Below are positions 1 to 8,040 of a stretch of DNA of 14,000 nucleotides, piece after piece. Made by a program: the position numbers and the translations under genes. Origin of the DNA: JBDTRY01 sp039931435 (GTDB lineage Bacteria > Acidobacteriota > Thermoanaerobaculia > Gp7-AA8); the NCBI GenBank assembly GCA_039931435.1, contig JBDTRY010000087.1, positions 1-14,000 of the forward strand, read 5' to 3'. The notes beneath the pieces were generated by a model. It saw only the letters and a program-made list of their open reading frames with translations, was not told the DNA's origin and searched no databases. Every line of letters begins with the position of its first letter. Position 1 is the stretch's first letter.

Positions 1-1
1 T

Positions 2-1945
2 TTCAGGAAGCTCAGGCAGATTTCGGATGATCAGATCCGGCTCTCCGACGCCGGGGACACGCGCGCTTCGACGGCGCGGATGCTCGAGGCTGCGCAGCAG
101 CGCCGTTCCGCTTTCGATTACGCCGGAACGTTTGCCGACCTGGAAGCAGCGAGGAGGGGCGAAGCCCTGCGAACGTTCGATAACCTGCGCCTCGGGCTGA
201 CCCTCATTCTGATCGCCGGTGCCCTGCTCATTCTGATCATCGGCACGCTAGGCGTGCTGCGTTTCGAACGCGGGCTCCATTCCAGAGTCAACCAGCAGAT
301 TCAGAAGACCCAGACCATCATCTCCGGGATGGCGGATGGGGTGATGCTGGTCGATGAGCATGCGGAGGTCGAGTTCATCAATCCGGCGGGCGAGCGGCTC
401 CTCGGTGACGCCACGATCCGTGTCCCGCTGGAGAAGCAGGCTGAGGTCTACGGCTTCTTCAACGCCGAGGGCCGGCGCATGACTGTGGAGGAGATTCCGG
501 CGGCCAAGGCTCTGGCCACGGGGAAGCCCGTGAAGGATGTCATGGTCGTGGTGGACCGTGGCGCTGGCCGGCGCCTCGATCTTTCCATGAACGCCGTTCC
601 CATCCGCGAAGCTGGCAGCCCCTCCGGAGTCATCGTCACCTTCCGTGACGTTACCGAGCGGCGCAGACTCGAGGCGGAGATGCAGCTTCAGGCGGAGAGA
701 TCCCAAATTCTCGCTGATGCCGGCGCATTCTTCTCGAGCAACATCGATCCACAGTGGGTGAACCAGGCCATCGCTGAGAGAGTCGCGGAGATTCTCGGAG
801 ACTGGTCTGCGGTCATCCTCAGGAATCCCGGCTCTTCGCAATTGGAAGTTGCCGCGATCTATCACCGGGACATGGCCTCTCTGGGCCTGGCCTGGTCCTA
901 TATCTACCGTCAGCCGCTCGTTTTCGGCGAAGGAACGATCGGGCAGGTCATCAGCAGCGGCTTTCCGTCACTGACCTCCAATCTGGAGAGCGCCCCGGCC
1001 ACGCAATCGACGACGTATCACGTCTCTCACATGAAGCCGGCCTCCCTGCTCGTCCTTCCGCTTCGTACCCGCCGCGAAGTCATTGGCGCCCTGGTCATCG
1101 CCGCCACCGATCCCGAGCACCAGATGACGGATCAGAAACTTCCGCTGGCCGAGCTTCTCGCTGAACGAGCCGCGCTGGCGATCGAAAACGCCGATCTGTA
1201 TACCGAGCAGGTGGAGGCCAGACGAAAGCTCGAAGACCTGTCGCGGTTGAAGGACGAGTTTCTCTCGATCGCCTCCCACGAACTGCGCACGCCGGTCACT
1301 TCCATCAAGGGGTATACGCAGCTTGCCCGGACCCTCATCAACGAGAACGACCTCAAGACGGCCGAAGAATATCTGGTGGTAGCCCTCGACCAGATCGACC
1401 GGATGTCCCGTCTCATCCTCGAGCTTCTGGACGTGTCCCGGATAGAGACCGGGCGCCTCGACATCCGTCGGGAACGCCTTCCCTGGTCGAAGTTCGTACG
1501 TGAGATCGTCAAGCACCACCACACCTATGCCGGAACTCGTCTCTTTCACATCAGTGCCGTGGAGAGCGACGTCGTCGTCGAGGGCGACCGGGACCGGCTC
1601 GAGCAGGTCCTGGCCAATCTGCTGGACAACGCCGTGAAGTACTCGCCTGATGGAACGGATATCTCGGTGAAAGTTCGCACCGAACCGGACCGCGTCATTA
1701 CCGCCATCAGCGATCAGGGGATGGGCATTCCTCCTGACGAGATCGGCCAGATATTCGAACGCTTCCACCGCGGCCGTCAGGTCTCTTCGACTAACTACGG
1801 GGGTCTCGGTCTCGGTCTTTACATTTCAAAGCAGATTGTGGAGCGACACGGCGGAACCATCTGGGTGGAGAGCCGCGAGGGTGCGGGAACCACTTTTTAC
1901 TTCTCGCTCCCGTTTCAGGCCAACGAGCTGGTTGCAACCGGCTGA
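2..1945 (+). CDS. Sensor histidine kinase, PAS-GAF-HisKA-HATPase (5'-truncated by window edge)
   Basis: Membrane sensor kinase of a two-component system. It should autophosphorylate a histidine and pass the phosphate to a response regulator that is not in this window. The frame is open from base 2, so the first in-window ATG (base 80) is probably internal and the N-terminal sensor lies outside. Numbering from that ATG: a helical, probably extracytoplasmic tail (1-36, perhaps the end of a CHASE3-like domain), one membrane helix (about 37-60), PAS (about 76-190), GAF (about 205-372), HisKA with H400 in SHELRTP, then HATPase with N-box NLLDNAVKYS (513-522), G1 DQGMGI (545-550) and G2 GLGLGL (575-580). 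All catalytic motifs are intact, so it is probably active. The ligand is unknown. Its last 31 bp overlap the convergent trmFO gene. Confidence 0.93.
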   Translation, partial: FRKLRQISDDQIRLSDAGDTRASTARMLEAAQQRRSAFDYAGTFADLEAARRGEALRTFDNLRLGLTLILIAGALLILIIGTLGVLRFERGLHSRVNQQIQKTQTIISGMADGVMLVDEHAEVEFINPAGERLLGDATIRVPLEKQAEVYGFFNAEGRRMTVEEIPAAKALATGKPVKDVMVVVDRGAGRRLDLSMNAVPIREAGSPSGVIVTFRDVTERRRLEAEMQLQAERSQILADAGAFFSSNIDPQWVNQAIAERVAEILGDWSAVILRNPGSSQLEVAAIYHRDMASLGLAWSYIYRQPLVFGEGTIGQVISSGFPSLTSNLESAPATQSTTYHVSHMKPASLLVLPLRTRREVIGALVIAATDPEHQMTDQKLPLAELLAERAALAIENADLYTEQVEARRKLEDLSRLKDEFLSIASHELRTPVTSIKGYTQLARTLINENDLKTAEEYLVVALDQIDRMSRLILELLDVSRIETGRLDIRRERLPWSKFVREIVKHHHTYAGTRLFHISAVESDVVVEGDRDRLEQVLANLLDNAVKYSPDGTDISVKVRTEPDRVITAISDQGMGIPPDEIGQIFERFHRGRQVSSTNYGGLGLGLYISKQIVERHGGTIWVESREGAGTTFYFSLPFQANELVATG

Positions 1946-3267
1946 GAGGCCACGGTCTCCTGCCTGGCGATCCCCTCGATCGCTTCCAGTGCCAGCGCCA
2001 CCTGCCGCTCTCGACGGGCTTCCTTCTTCCGGATCTCCCCGGCCTTGTTTTCGATCAGGGCCCAGCTCACGTTGGAAGGTTGATACCGTTCGGGTGAAGA
2101 CTCCGAGACATGCCGGCCGAGCGCTCCGAGCGCCGTGTGGTAGGGGAGTGGTTCCGCCGACCCTGCTTTGGAAATGGTGTCGATGTAGCGGCTGATCAGG
2201 AGTCCGGTTGCTGCGGATTCAACGTAGCCTTCCACGCCTGTGATCTGTCCCGCAAAAAAGATCGTGGGATGGATCCGGCACTGAAACGTGGACGTGAGAT
2301 GCCTCGGGCCGTTGATGAACGTGTTGCGATGCATGGAACCCCATCGCGCCACTGAGCAGTTTTCCAGACCGGGAATCATCCGCAGTACCTCTTTCTGCGA
2401 ACCGATCTTCATCTTTGTCTGGAAGCCGACGAGGTTGAAGAACTCATCGGACAGATCTTCCTTGCGAAGCTGCACCACCGCCCATGGACGCTCGCCAGTC
2501 TCTGGATGCTCCAGTCCCACCGGCTTCATCGGTCCGAATCGAAGAGTGTCGATGCCGCGCGAGGCGATCTCCTCGATGGGCAGGCACCCTTCGAAGTGGG
2601 CAGCCTTCTCGAAATCATGCAGCGGATACAATTCGGCGGAAAGCAACGCGTTGACCAAGGCTTCGTACTGGGAACGATCCATCGCCGCATTGAGGTAGTC
2701 AGCACTGGCCCCCTTGTCGTACCGCGATTTCCAGTAGACCTTCGAGAGATCCAGGGAGTCGGCGGAGACGATCGGGGCGATGGCGTCGTAGAAATAGAGC
2801 CCGTCGCGTCCGAGAAGGTTGTTGATTTCCTCGAAGAGGGCACTGCTGGTAAGAGGTCCGGTGGCGACGACCAGAAAGTCATGGTCGCGGTGTGCCAGCG
2901 AGGTCACCTCTTCGCGAACGACACTGATGTTTGGATGGCTGCTGACCGACTCGGTGAGTTTCTCAGCGAAACGCTCGCGGTCGACGGCAAATGCATCTCC
3001 TGCCGGAAGTCTGGCCTCATTGCCGCTGCGAATCACCACGGAGCCCAGCAGAGCCATCTCTGCTTTCAGAAGGCCAACGGCGTTCGTTATGGAGGAGGAG
3101 CGGAAGGAATTCGAGCAGACGAGTTCGCCCAGCCGGCCCGTCTGATGGGCTTCGGTACTGCGCTCCGGCCGCATCTCGTGCAGGGTCACGAAATGCCCAC
3201 GGTCGGCGAGACCGACTGCGCATTCGCATCCGGCCAGGCCTCCGCCGATGATCTTGATCCGGGCCAC
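1915..3267 (-). CDS. trmFO: TrmFO, folate/FAD-dependent tRNA (uracil-54-C5)-methyltransferase
   Basis: Makes m5U54 (ribothymidine) in the tRNA T-loop, using methylene-tetrahydrofolate as carbon donor and FADH2 as reductant. The 450 residues match the usual family length. The FAD-binding GGGLAGCE motif is at about 8-15 and the family signature ELVCSNSFRS at 48-57. C51 and C228 (in FEGCLP) correspond to Cys53 and Cys226 of the Bacillus subtilis enzyme, the latter being the cysteine that attacks uridine. The start is GTG, giving MARIKIIGGG; a GAAG purine stretch lies about 7 nt upstream. The gene begins 8 bp after the DUF3467 gene on the same strand, so the two are almost certainly cotranscribed. 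A tRNA-Pro gene, a likely substrate, sits just upstream of the pair. The last 31 bp run into the convergent histidine kinase gene. Confidence 0.96.
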   Translation of the reverse strand: MARIKIIGGGLAGCECAVGLADRGHFVTLHEMRPERSTEAHQTGRLGELVCSNSFRSSSITNAVGLLKAEMALLGSVVIRSGNEARLPAGDAFAVDRERFAEKLTESVSSHPNISVVREEVTSLAHRDHDFLVVATGPLTSSALFEEINNLLGRDGLYFYDAIAPIVSADSLDLSKVYWKSRYDKGASADYLNAAMDRSQYEALVNALLSAELYPLHDFEKAAHFEGCLPIEEIASRGIDTLRFGPMKPVGLEHPETGERPWAVVQLRKEDLSDEFFNLVGFQTKMKIGSQKEVLRMIPGLENCSVARWGSMHRNTFINGPRHLTSTFQCRIHPTIFFAGQITGVEGYVESAATGLLISRYIDTISKAGSAEPLPYHTALGALGRHVSESSPERYQPSNVSWALIENKAGEIRKKEARRERQVALALEAIEGIARQETVASQPVATSSLA

Positions 3268-3275
3268 TGCGCGCT

Positions 3276-3572
3276 TCAGTTTTCCTGACTGGCGGTGAAC
3301 TGCTCAGTCGGCTCCACCCGGATCTCCCCATACTTCTCCTCGAAGGTAGCGAGGTTCTGAGCCAGAGCGTGCAGCAGCTGTTTCGTGTGCAGGGGCGTCA
3401 TGATGACCCGGCTGTAGACCTTCACTTCTGGTCGTCCGGGCATGATCCTTCCGAGGTCGATGATGAATTCCGAGGGTGAGTGAATGATGTTGGCGAAGTT
3501 GACGAATTCTCCCTGCGCCGTTTTCTCATCGAGAACGATATTGATTGTCTGCTGCTGCGGTGAGTCTTCCAC
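3276..3572 (-). CDS. DUF3467 family protein, 98 aa
   Basis: Small soluble protein of the DUF3467 type, recognised from a core with FVNFANIIHSPSEFIIDLG followed by a segment ending in KVYSRVIMTP and a helical tail. The molecular function is not known. There is no signal peptide, membrane helix or evident catalytic motif. The frame stays open upstream to a possible ATG at 3692, but that start lies inside the tRNA-Pro gene and gives a Pro/Ser/Arg-rich leader of low-complexity appearance. I chose the GTG at 3572 because AGGAG lies 5 nt before it and the protein then begins at the family's usual position. The gene ends 8 bp before trmFO, implying a shared transcript. A link to tRNA or RNA metabolism is only a neighbourhood inference. 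Confidence 0.85.
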   Translation of the reverse strand: MEDSPQQQTINIVLDEKTAQGEFVNFANIIHSPSEFIIDLGRIMPGRPEVKVYSRVIMTPLHTKQLLHALAQNLATFEEKYGEIRVEPTEQFTASQEN

Positions 3573-3626
3573 GGGCGCTCCTGTTCGTGATCGAGATCGG
3601 GCCGGAAGGCCTTCGGTCGGATTGAT

Positions 3627-3648
3627 CGGCGGCGAAGAGCTGCCGCCG
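3627..3648 (-). other. GC-rich hairpin between tRNA-Pro and the DUF3467 gene
   Basis: A perfect 7-bp inverted repeat (CGGCGGC / GCCGCCG, 8-nt loop) starts about 10 nt after the encoded CCA end of tRNA-Pro on the minus strand. No T-run follows, so it is not a standard intrinsic terminator. It could help 3' processing of the tRNA, weaken read-through into the DUF3467-trmFO pair, or be chance in GC-rich DNA. Confidence 0.35.
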
Positions 3649-3658
3649 CGGGGTGGAT

Positions 3659-3735
3659 TGGTCGGGCAGGGGGGATTTGAACCCCCGACCACCTGAACCC
3701 CATTCAGGTACGCTACCAGGCTGCGCTACTGCCCG
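3659..3735 (-). tRNA. tRNA-Pro, anticodon GGG, CCA end encoded
   Basis: The 77-nt sequence folds as a full cloverleaf. Acceptor CGGGCAG pairs with CTGCCCG, with A73 and an encoded CCA. The D-stem is GCGC/GCGT and the anticodon stem CCTGA/TCAGG, with loop ATGGGGT. The T-stem is GGGGG/CCCCC with loop TTCAAAT. The anticodon is GGG, reading CCC and CCU. G37 follows G36, as needed for m1G37 formation. The loop closes with an A32-U38 pair, a feature I recall as conserved in tRNA-Pro(GGG) and linked to accurate decoding. The first two T-loop bases are U54 and U55, so this RNA is a plausible substrate of the TrmFO encoded just downstream. Confidence 0.97.
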
Positions 3736-3873
3736 ACACTCGGTCGCGAGACCGGCAATGCTACCACGCTTCGTTTCAAGCTACGGACGCGAACCCGCTC
3801 CCGTTCCCGGGTCTTGTGACGCCCTGTGCAACAGAGGAGCCGGCTGAAAATTCTGTCTCGAAAAGCCGCTTGC

Positions 3874-5799
3874 TCAGGCCCGGCGGGTCGATGTCACCTT
3901 CCGGCGGGAGGGCCGTTTGGTCGGGCGGTAGAGCAGGGCCGCGGCCGGTGCCCAGAGCAGCACGTACTTGCGGATATCGATGTTGCGGCGGCTGGGCACG
4001 AGAGTGATCTCTTCGATCTGCTGCGCTTTTTCGCTGGTCTTTTCCTTCACCGCTTCCAGCTCACGATCCCAGGAGCGTTTGATCGTGGAAATCTCGTCGA
4101 GATAATCGCCTTCCCGCGGTGAGCTGGCCACCCCGCGGCGCTTGCTCTTCTTGCCGCTGGTGATGTCGTACAGAGTCTGACCCCAGGCGATGTTCACTTC
4201 ATTGTGAGATTCGTCGGGGGGAGCATCCAGCTCATCGATTTCCCTCTGTTCCCGGTCTTCCTTCTGGATCATCTGATCGATGCGCCGCCGGAAAGTTCGC
4301 TCCAGCCGATCCGTTTCCGTGGTGAGCTCCTTGATCGACTCGTCCATGCAGCGCTGGATGAACTCATCCTTCGTCTCGCCAGGCTCCGAATACATCTCCA
4401 GTTCCGGGTTGTGGAGCAAGGTCAGACGCTCGCTGTCCTTCAGATACTGGCGAAAACTTTCAACCCCTTCGAAGGTGATGGAGCGGAGCACGTCGCTCTC
4501 CGGCCGGATGCTGAACTCCCGCTCCGCATCGGGGATGGCCGTTACCTGAAGCTTCTCCGGATTCGTGGTGATTGAGTTTTCCCACTCCACCCTCTGTTCG
4601 CGTTCATTGATCGGGGCGATAAGTGAGCGCGCTACGGTGACATTGGTCCCATGTCGTGCGTCGCGAAAAGCGATGGCGCCCTCCACCAGCGCGTAGGGCT
4701 GGTAGTTTCCTGAAGCGCGGGAGACCAGATAGTGCTGTTCGATCGGTTCGCCACGAGGGCGGGCCGGCTTTTCGGTGAAACTGAACGTTACCTGCTTCTG
4801 GGGGTCGTTCACGACATCCAGCCCGTAGGGAACCGGAATGGCGTCGAGCGTCCGACCCGGGACCGAGCGAAGCGTCTCGATGATTTTTTTCCTGCGGTCG
4901 GCCGGGGTCAGAAAGACGATGCAACCTCCTCCCCCCGCTCCGCAGACTTTTGCACCCCAGGCTCCCGCCTGAAGAGCGCTGTTCACTGCTAGATCGATTT
5001 CCGGCGTAGAGACTCCGTCGACCAGTCGCTTGCGGGCTTCCCACTCCTGCTGCAGTGCTTTTCCGGCGCCGGGCAGATCTCCCGCCTGGAGCGTGCGCTC
5101 CATCTCTTCGGATATCTCGGAGATCTGGCGAAGGCAGTCGAAGACTTTCTGATCGCCGTCGATATGGCGCTTGAAGATCTCCCAGTTGTTCGTGCCGGAG
5201 AAATGCGCAACTTCGCTGTAGTGGAGAATGAAATGCTGTGAGAGCTCCGGGAGACTCAAACGCAGCGGAACCCTGGTCACGGCACCCGGCATCAGGCGCA
5301 GTGAGGCCAGTCCTCCGTACACCGGCGGATAGTAGTCCTGAACCCCCGCGGGGGACTTGAGCAGCCGGGTCTCGAGATCGCGAACGAGGGCGATGAGCTG
5401 ATCACCCTCCACCGGATCGTCGGCAATGTCGGAAAGCGCGCGGACCAGGGCGATGGCCATCGCCGATGATCCACCGAGCCCGGACCCACGCGGGACGTCC
5501 GTTCGTGTGGTGATTTTCAGTCCAGTGAGCTTGAAGTGCTCGACCGCTCTTGCAATCAGCGAGGCATGAGGATCCTGGAGAAGCTCGCCGATGGTGTCGT
5601 AGTGGCGCTGGTACTGCGCGTCCTCGAGGCGAAGCTCAATCCCCGATTCATTGGTCCGGCTGACTTCGCACTCGGCGTGGAACGAGATGGCCACGTTGAC
5701 CGTCCTCGAGGCCGGGTGAAAAAGATAAAGCGGCCAGAGGTCGAGAGTACCGCCGGCCAGATCGGCGCGGACTGGTACGCGGGTCGTGACTGTCTTCAT
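3874..5799 (-). CDS. GHMP-type sugar kinase fused to a long charged C-terminal region
   Basis: Residues 1-about 332 form a complete GHMP kinase of the heptose-7-phosphate/fucose kinase type. Motif 1 is PVRADLAGGTLD (9-20), the ATP loop PRGSGLGGSSA (103-113), the likely catalytic Asp is D155 in GVQDYYPPVYGG, and motif 3 is KVCGAGGGGC (284-293). It should phosphorylate a sugar or sugar phosphate; the exact substrate cannot be read. Usual family length is about 330-350, so roughly 300 residues are extra. These hold a predicted beta-rich segment (about 354-435), the stretch NPELEMYSEPGETKDEF (464-480), a charged, probable coiled coil (480-525 and 565-595), a small turn WGQTLYDITSGKK (539-551), and an end with VPSRRNIDIR then YVLLWAPAA. 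By eye this resembles the C-terminal region of HerA/DUF87-type ATPases, without the ATPase core. The frame is continuous with no sign of a frameshift. Its ATG overlaps the peptidase stop (ATGA), so translation is probably coupled. Confidence 0.85.
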   Translation of the reverse strand: MKTVTTRVPVRADLAGGTLDLWPLYLFHPASRTVNVAISFHAECEVSRTNESGIELRLEDAQYQRHYDTIGELLQDPHASLIARAVEHFKLTGLKITTRTDVPRGSGLGGSSAMAIALVRALSDIADDPVEGDQLIALVRDLETRLLKSPAGVQDYYPPVYGGLASLRLMPGAVTRVPLRLSLPELSQHFILHYSEVAHFSGTNNWEIFKRHIDGDQKVFDCLRQISEISEEMERTLQAGDLPGAGKALQQEWEARKRLVDGVSTPEIDLAVNSALQAGAWGAKVCGAGGGGCIVFLTPADRRKKIIETLRSVPGRTLDAIPVPYGLDVVNDPQKQVTFSFTEKPARPRGEPIEQHYLVSRASGNYQPYALVEGAIAFRDARHGTNVTVARSLIAPINEREQRVEWENSITTNPEKLQVTAIPDAEREFSIRPESDVLRSITFEGVESFRQYLKDSERLTLLHNPELEMYSEPGETKDEFIQRCMDESIKELTTETDRLERTFRRRIDQMIQKEDREQREIDELDAPPDESHNEVNIAWGQTLYDITSGKKSKRRGVASSPREGDYLDEISTIKRSWDRELEAVKEKTSEKAQQIEEITLVPSRRNIDIRKYVLLWAPAAALLYRPTKRPSRRKVTSTRRA

Positions 5800-7127
5800 G
5801 GGGCCGGTGTTTCGGAATGAGGCATGGTGCCGGAGGCGATCTGTTGCGCTTTCTCTTCCAGCCGAGTGCAGGCCTGTGCTACGGCTGTCCGGAAGTAGCG
5901 CAACGAGGCTCCACGCAGCGGATCAGGAGTGATGGACCTGAGCGACAGCGGATTGAGCCAATTGCCCGCATCCTTGACACGGTAGTCCAGGTGCGGTCCG
6001 GTTGCCAGACCGGTGGCACCCACGTAGCCAATCACGTCACCCTGCTGGACGCGCTGACCCGGCTTCAAGCCGGAGCGGAATCGTGAGAGGTGCAGGTACC
6101 AGGTTTCCAGCCGGGAGTTGTGTCGAATGCGGATGTAATTTCCCTCTCCTCGGTCGTAGCCGGTGAAGCTCACCACGCCATCCGCCGTGGACATGACCGG
6201 GGTGCCGACAGGAGCACCGTAGTCCACTCCATGATGAGGGCGGAAGATCTTCAGGATCGGGTGGAAGCGATGCTGGCTGAACCCCGATGTAATTCGCGTG
6301 AATTTGAGCGGGGCTTTCAGGAACTGCTTCTTCACCGGCGTACCGCCGCGGGTGTAGTAACCGCCGCTGCCATCCGGCTGTTCATAGCGAAATGCTTCGT
6401 ACACTTCACCCTTGTGTGTGAACTGAGCGGCCAGAATCGGACCGTAGCCGACGGCGTCATCACCTGAGAATCGCTGGCGGACGATCATGCTGAACGAGTC
6501 CCCTCGCTGCAGTGCGAAGAAGTCGACGTCCCACTGAAAAACGTCCACGAGGCTCTGCACCAGCTCCGGGCTCTCTCCCGCCGCGCGAACGGCGTCGTAC
6601 AGGGAGCTTTCGATCCGCGCCGCGACGGCGCGTTCCTCGGTATGCGTCGGTGCCTCGTTGCTCGACACTTCGAAGGCGTCCCCGGCGCGGCGGGCGCTGA
6701 CTTCGCCCCATCCCACGATCTTCATGGAGACGGCTGCCACTTCTCCCCGGTCGTCGTAATGAAATCGGATGACGCTTCCGAGCCGCAGCCGGCGAGGATC
6801 GACAACCTTGCCGAAGTCCTGGACGATGGCGTACGACTGAGCGGGTGAGAGCCCGCCGGCCGCGAAGACCTCGCCGAGAGTATCCCCGGAGTGGATCGGG
6901 TAGTACATGACATGCCCAGGGAGAGGACTGCTCGGCGCCGGAGCGGCTGTGAATGTCAGTGCCGGCAGTGGGGGTGGCGCAGCCTGAAGACGCGTCGCCG
7001 CATCGGGGCGGGAGGAATCGACGGTAGCGAAGATCAGTGGAATGGTCAGAGGTACGACCGCGAAATACAACCGCGGCGCCCGCACCATCCCCCCCAATCG
7101 TTCGCCCCAGGCGAGCAGTTTTTTCAT
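5796..7127 (-). CDS. MepM-like M23 family murein metallopeptidase
   Basis: Probable zinc endopeptidase cutting peptidoglycan peptide cross-links in the periplasm. It has an N-terminal signal or anchor helix (about 20-36), a Pro/Ala-rich linker (41-70), a LysM/OapA-like segment (about 73-125), a Csd3-like middle domain (about 165-270) and an M23 core (about 280-395). Zinc-site residues are H298 and D302 in PHHGVD, plus HLD at 379-381. The middle HLHLS-type motif reads YLHLS (344-348). The final motif is GPHLDY rather than the textbook HLH, so Asp stands where the third zinc ligand normally is; I believe this variant occurs in other homologues. The chosen start gives a basic MKKLLAW N-terminus, though GAGG abuts the ATG with no spacing. 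The stop overlaps the kinase start. A tail of about 45 residues after the M23 core is unassigned. Confidence 0.92.
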   Translation of the reverse strand: MKKLLAWGERLGGMVRAPRLYFAVVPLTIPLIFATVDSSRPDAATRLQAAPPPLPALTFTAAPAPSSPLPGHVMYYPIHSGDTLGEVFAAGGLSPAQSYAIVQDFGKVVDPRRLRLGSVIRFHYDDRGEVAAVSMKIVGWGEVSARRAGDAFEVSSNEAPTHTEERAVAARIESSLYDAVRAAGESPELVQSLVDVFQWDVDFFALQRGDSFSMIVRQRFSGDDAVGYGPILAAQFTHKGEVYEAFRYEQPDGSGGYYTRGGTPVKKQFLKAPLKFTRITSGFSQHRFHPILKIFRPHHGVDYGAPVGTPVMSTADGVVSFTGYDRGEGNYIRIRHNSRLETWYLHLSRFRSGLKPGQRVQQGDVIGYVGATGLATGPHLDYRVKDAGNWLNPLSLRSITPDPLRGASLRYFRTAVAQACTRLEEKAQQIASGTMPHSETPAP

Positions 7128-7200
7128 CCTCGTTGCTTGGTGACCGGAACCGTGAACCAGGCCGATCTTAGCAGGGGCCCGAACCGAACCGCAAGGTGAC

Positions 7201-8040
7201 CTATTGATCGACCGGCTCCATGGAAAGATCGGTGACCGGATTCTGGTCGATCGTACCCTTGATATTGTCGACCCTCCGGTATGTGGCCGGAACCTGAAAC
7301 ATGACCGGCGAGATGACCGGCAGGGCCTGAACGCTGGTGACGACCATCTCCGATGTCTGCTTCCGGGTGGGGCTCAACCTCAGCTCCGATTTGCGGCCTT
7401 TCACAGCCTCGGATGTCGTGGAAATGGTGATCAACTGGCGGAGAGGTAACCCTTTGACGTCGGCGGTTTCGGCGTCCAGGACCTTATCGAGGTTGGCGTT
7501 TCCTGTTTTCGGTGCGCCGGTCAGCAGGAAGGTGGCGCCCACATCACCGAAAGCGGTAGTGACCCACTTTTCGATTACGGTCTCGACGCCCTGCGTGAGA
7601 GGAATCGTTCCAAAAAGTACCGTGATGTCGTACGTGGCGATCATCCGGTAGTGCTCGGTCGGAAGACCGGCGATTACGGGGTGGTCTCCCAGTTTTTCGA
7701 ATTTGCTCTTCAGGTTATTGATCGTGATGGGGCTCGAGCCCAGCGCCCCTGCGGAGCCGGCCACATCTACCATGGAATAGGTCTTGTCCGTGGGATTGAC
7801 GATGTACAGCTTCTGCGCTCCACCAGAGGTGATCATGTAGGAGCCGGGACCGTAGGCGGACCCGGAGACGAAGTCGACGCGGCTCTGATCGCCGTCGATG
7901 ATCGCTTTTCCCTGCACATCCGTTGGCGGCATTGTCTGAAAGTCGGAGCGCGTGGTCTGCCGGAACTCATAACGGACCGCGGCGAACAATCCCGGGCTGC
8001 TCAGGACTAAAGCGAGGACGCAGAGGAGTCTTTTCATCAT
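7201..8040 (-). CDS. Secreted/periplasmic protein of unknown function, 279 aa (DUF4412-like)
   Basis: I do not recognise a defined function. The protein starts MMKRLLCVLALVLSS and has a clear signal peptide with likely cleavage after GLFA (no lipobox). The mature part begins VRYEFRQTTRSDF and continues as alternating beta-strand segments, with a GKAIIDGDQSRVDF stretch and an IVNPTDKTYSMVD stretch. This pattern is like DUF4412 proteins, which may share the half-barrel fold of LolA/LppX; that is inference. The start was set at ATG 8040 because AGAAGGA lies 5 nt upstream. The open frame runs 55 codons further up to 8205, but that part is not signal-like. It is divergent from lolA and followed 73 bp later by the M23 peptidase gene on the same strand, so it may head an envelope operon. 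Confidence 0.75.
   Translation of the reverse strand: MMKRLLCVLALVLSSPGLFAAVRYEFRQTTRSDFQTMPPTDVQGKAIIDGDQSRVDFVSGSAYGPGSYMITSGGAQKLYIVNPTDKTYSMVDVAGSAGALGSSPITINNLKSKFEKLGDHPVIAGLPTEHYRMIATYDITVLFGTIPLTQGVETVIEKWVTTAFGDVGATFLLTGAPKTGNANLDKVLDAETADVKGLPLRQLITISTTSEAVKGRKSELRLSPTRKQTSEMVVTSVQALPVISPVMFQVPATYRRVDNIKGTIDQNPVTDLSMEPVDQ

Noticed and set aside
968..1768. 266-aa minus-strand open frame opposite the histidine kinase
   Set aside because: Its sequence has no recognisable domain and mirrors the fully convincing GAF-HisKA-HATPase frame; long shadow frames are common in GC-rich DNA.
2506..3288. 260-aa plus-strand open frame opposite trmFO
   Set aside because: No domain or ribosome binding site supports it, while TrmFO on the other strand has all family motifs.
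3573..3692. Longer DUF3467 protein starting at ATG 3692
   Set aside because: This start lies within the tRNA-Pro gene, and the added 40 residues look like translated tRNA and GC-rich spacer. The GTG at 3572 has a well-spaced AGGAG.
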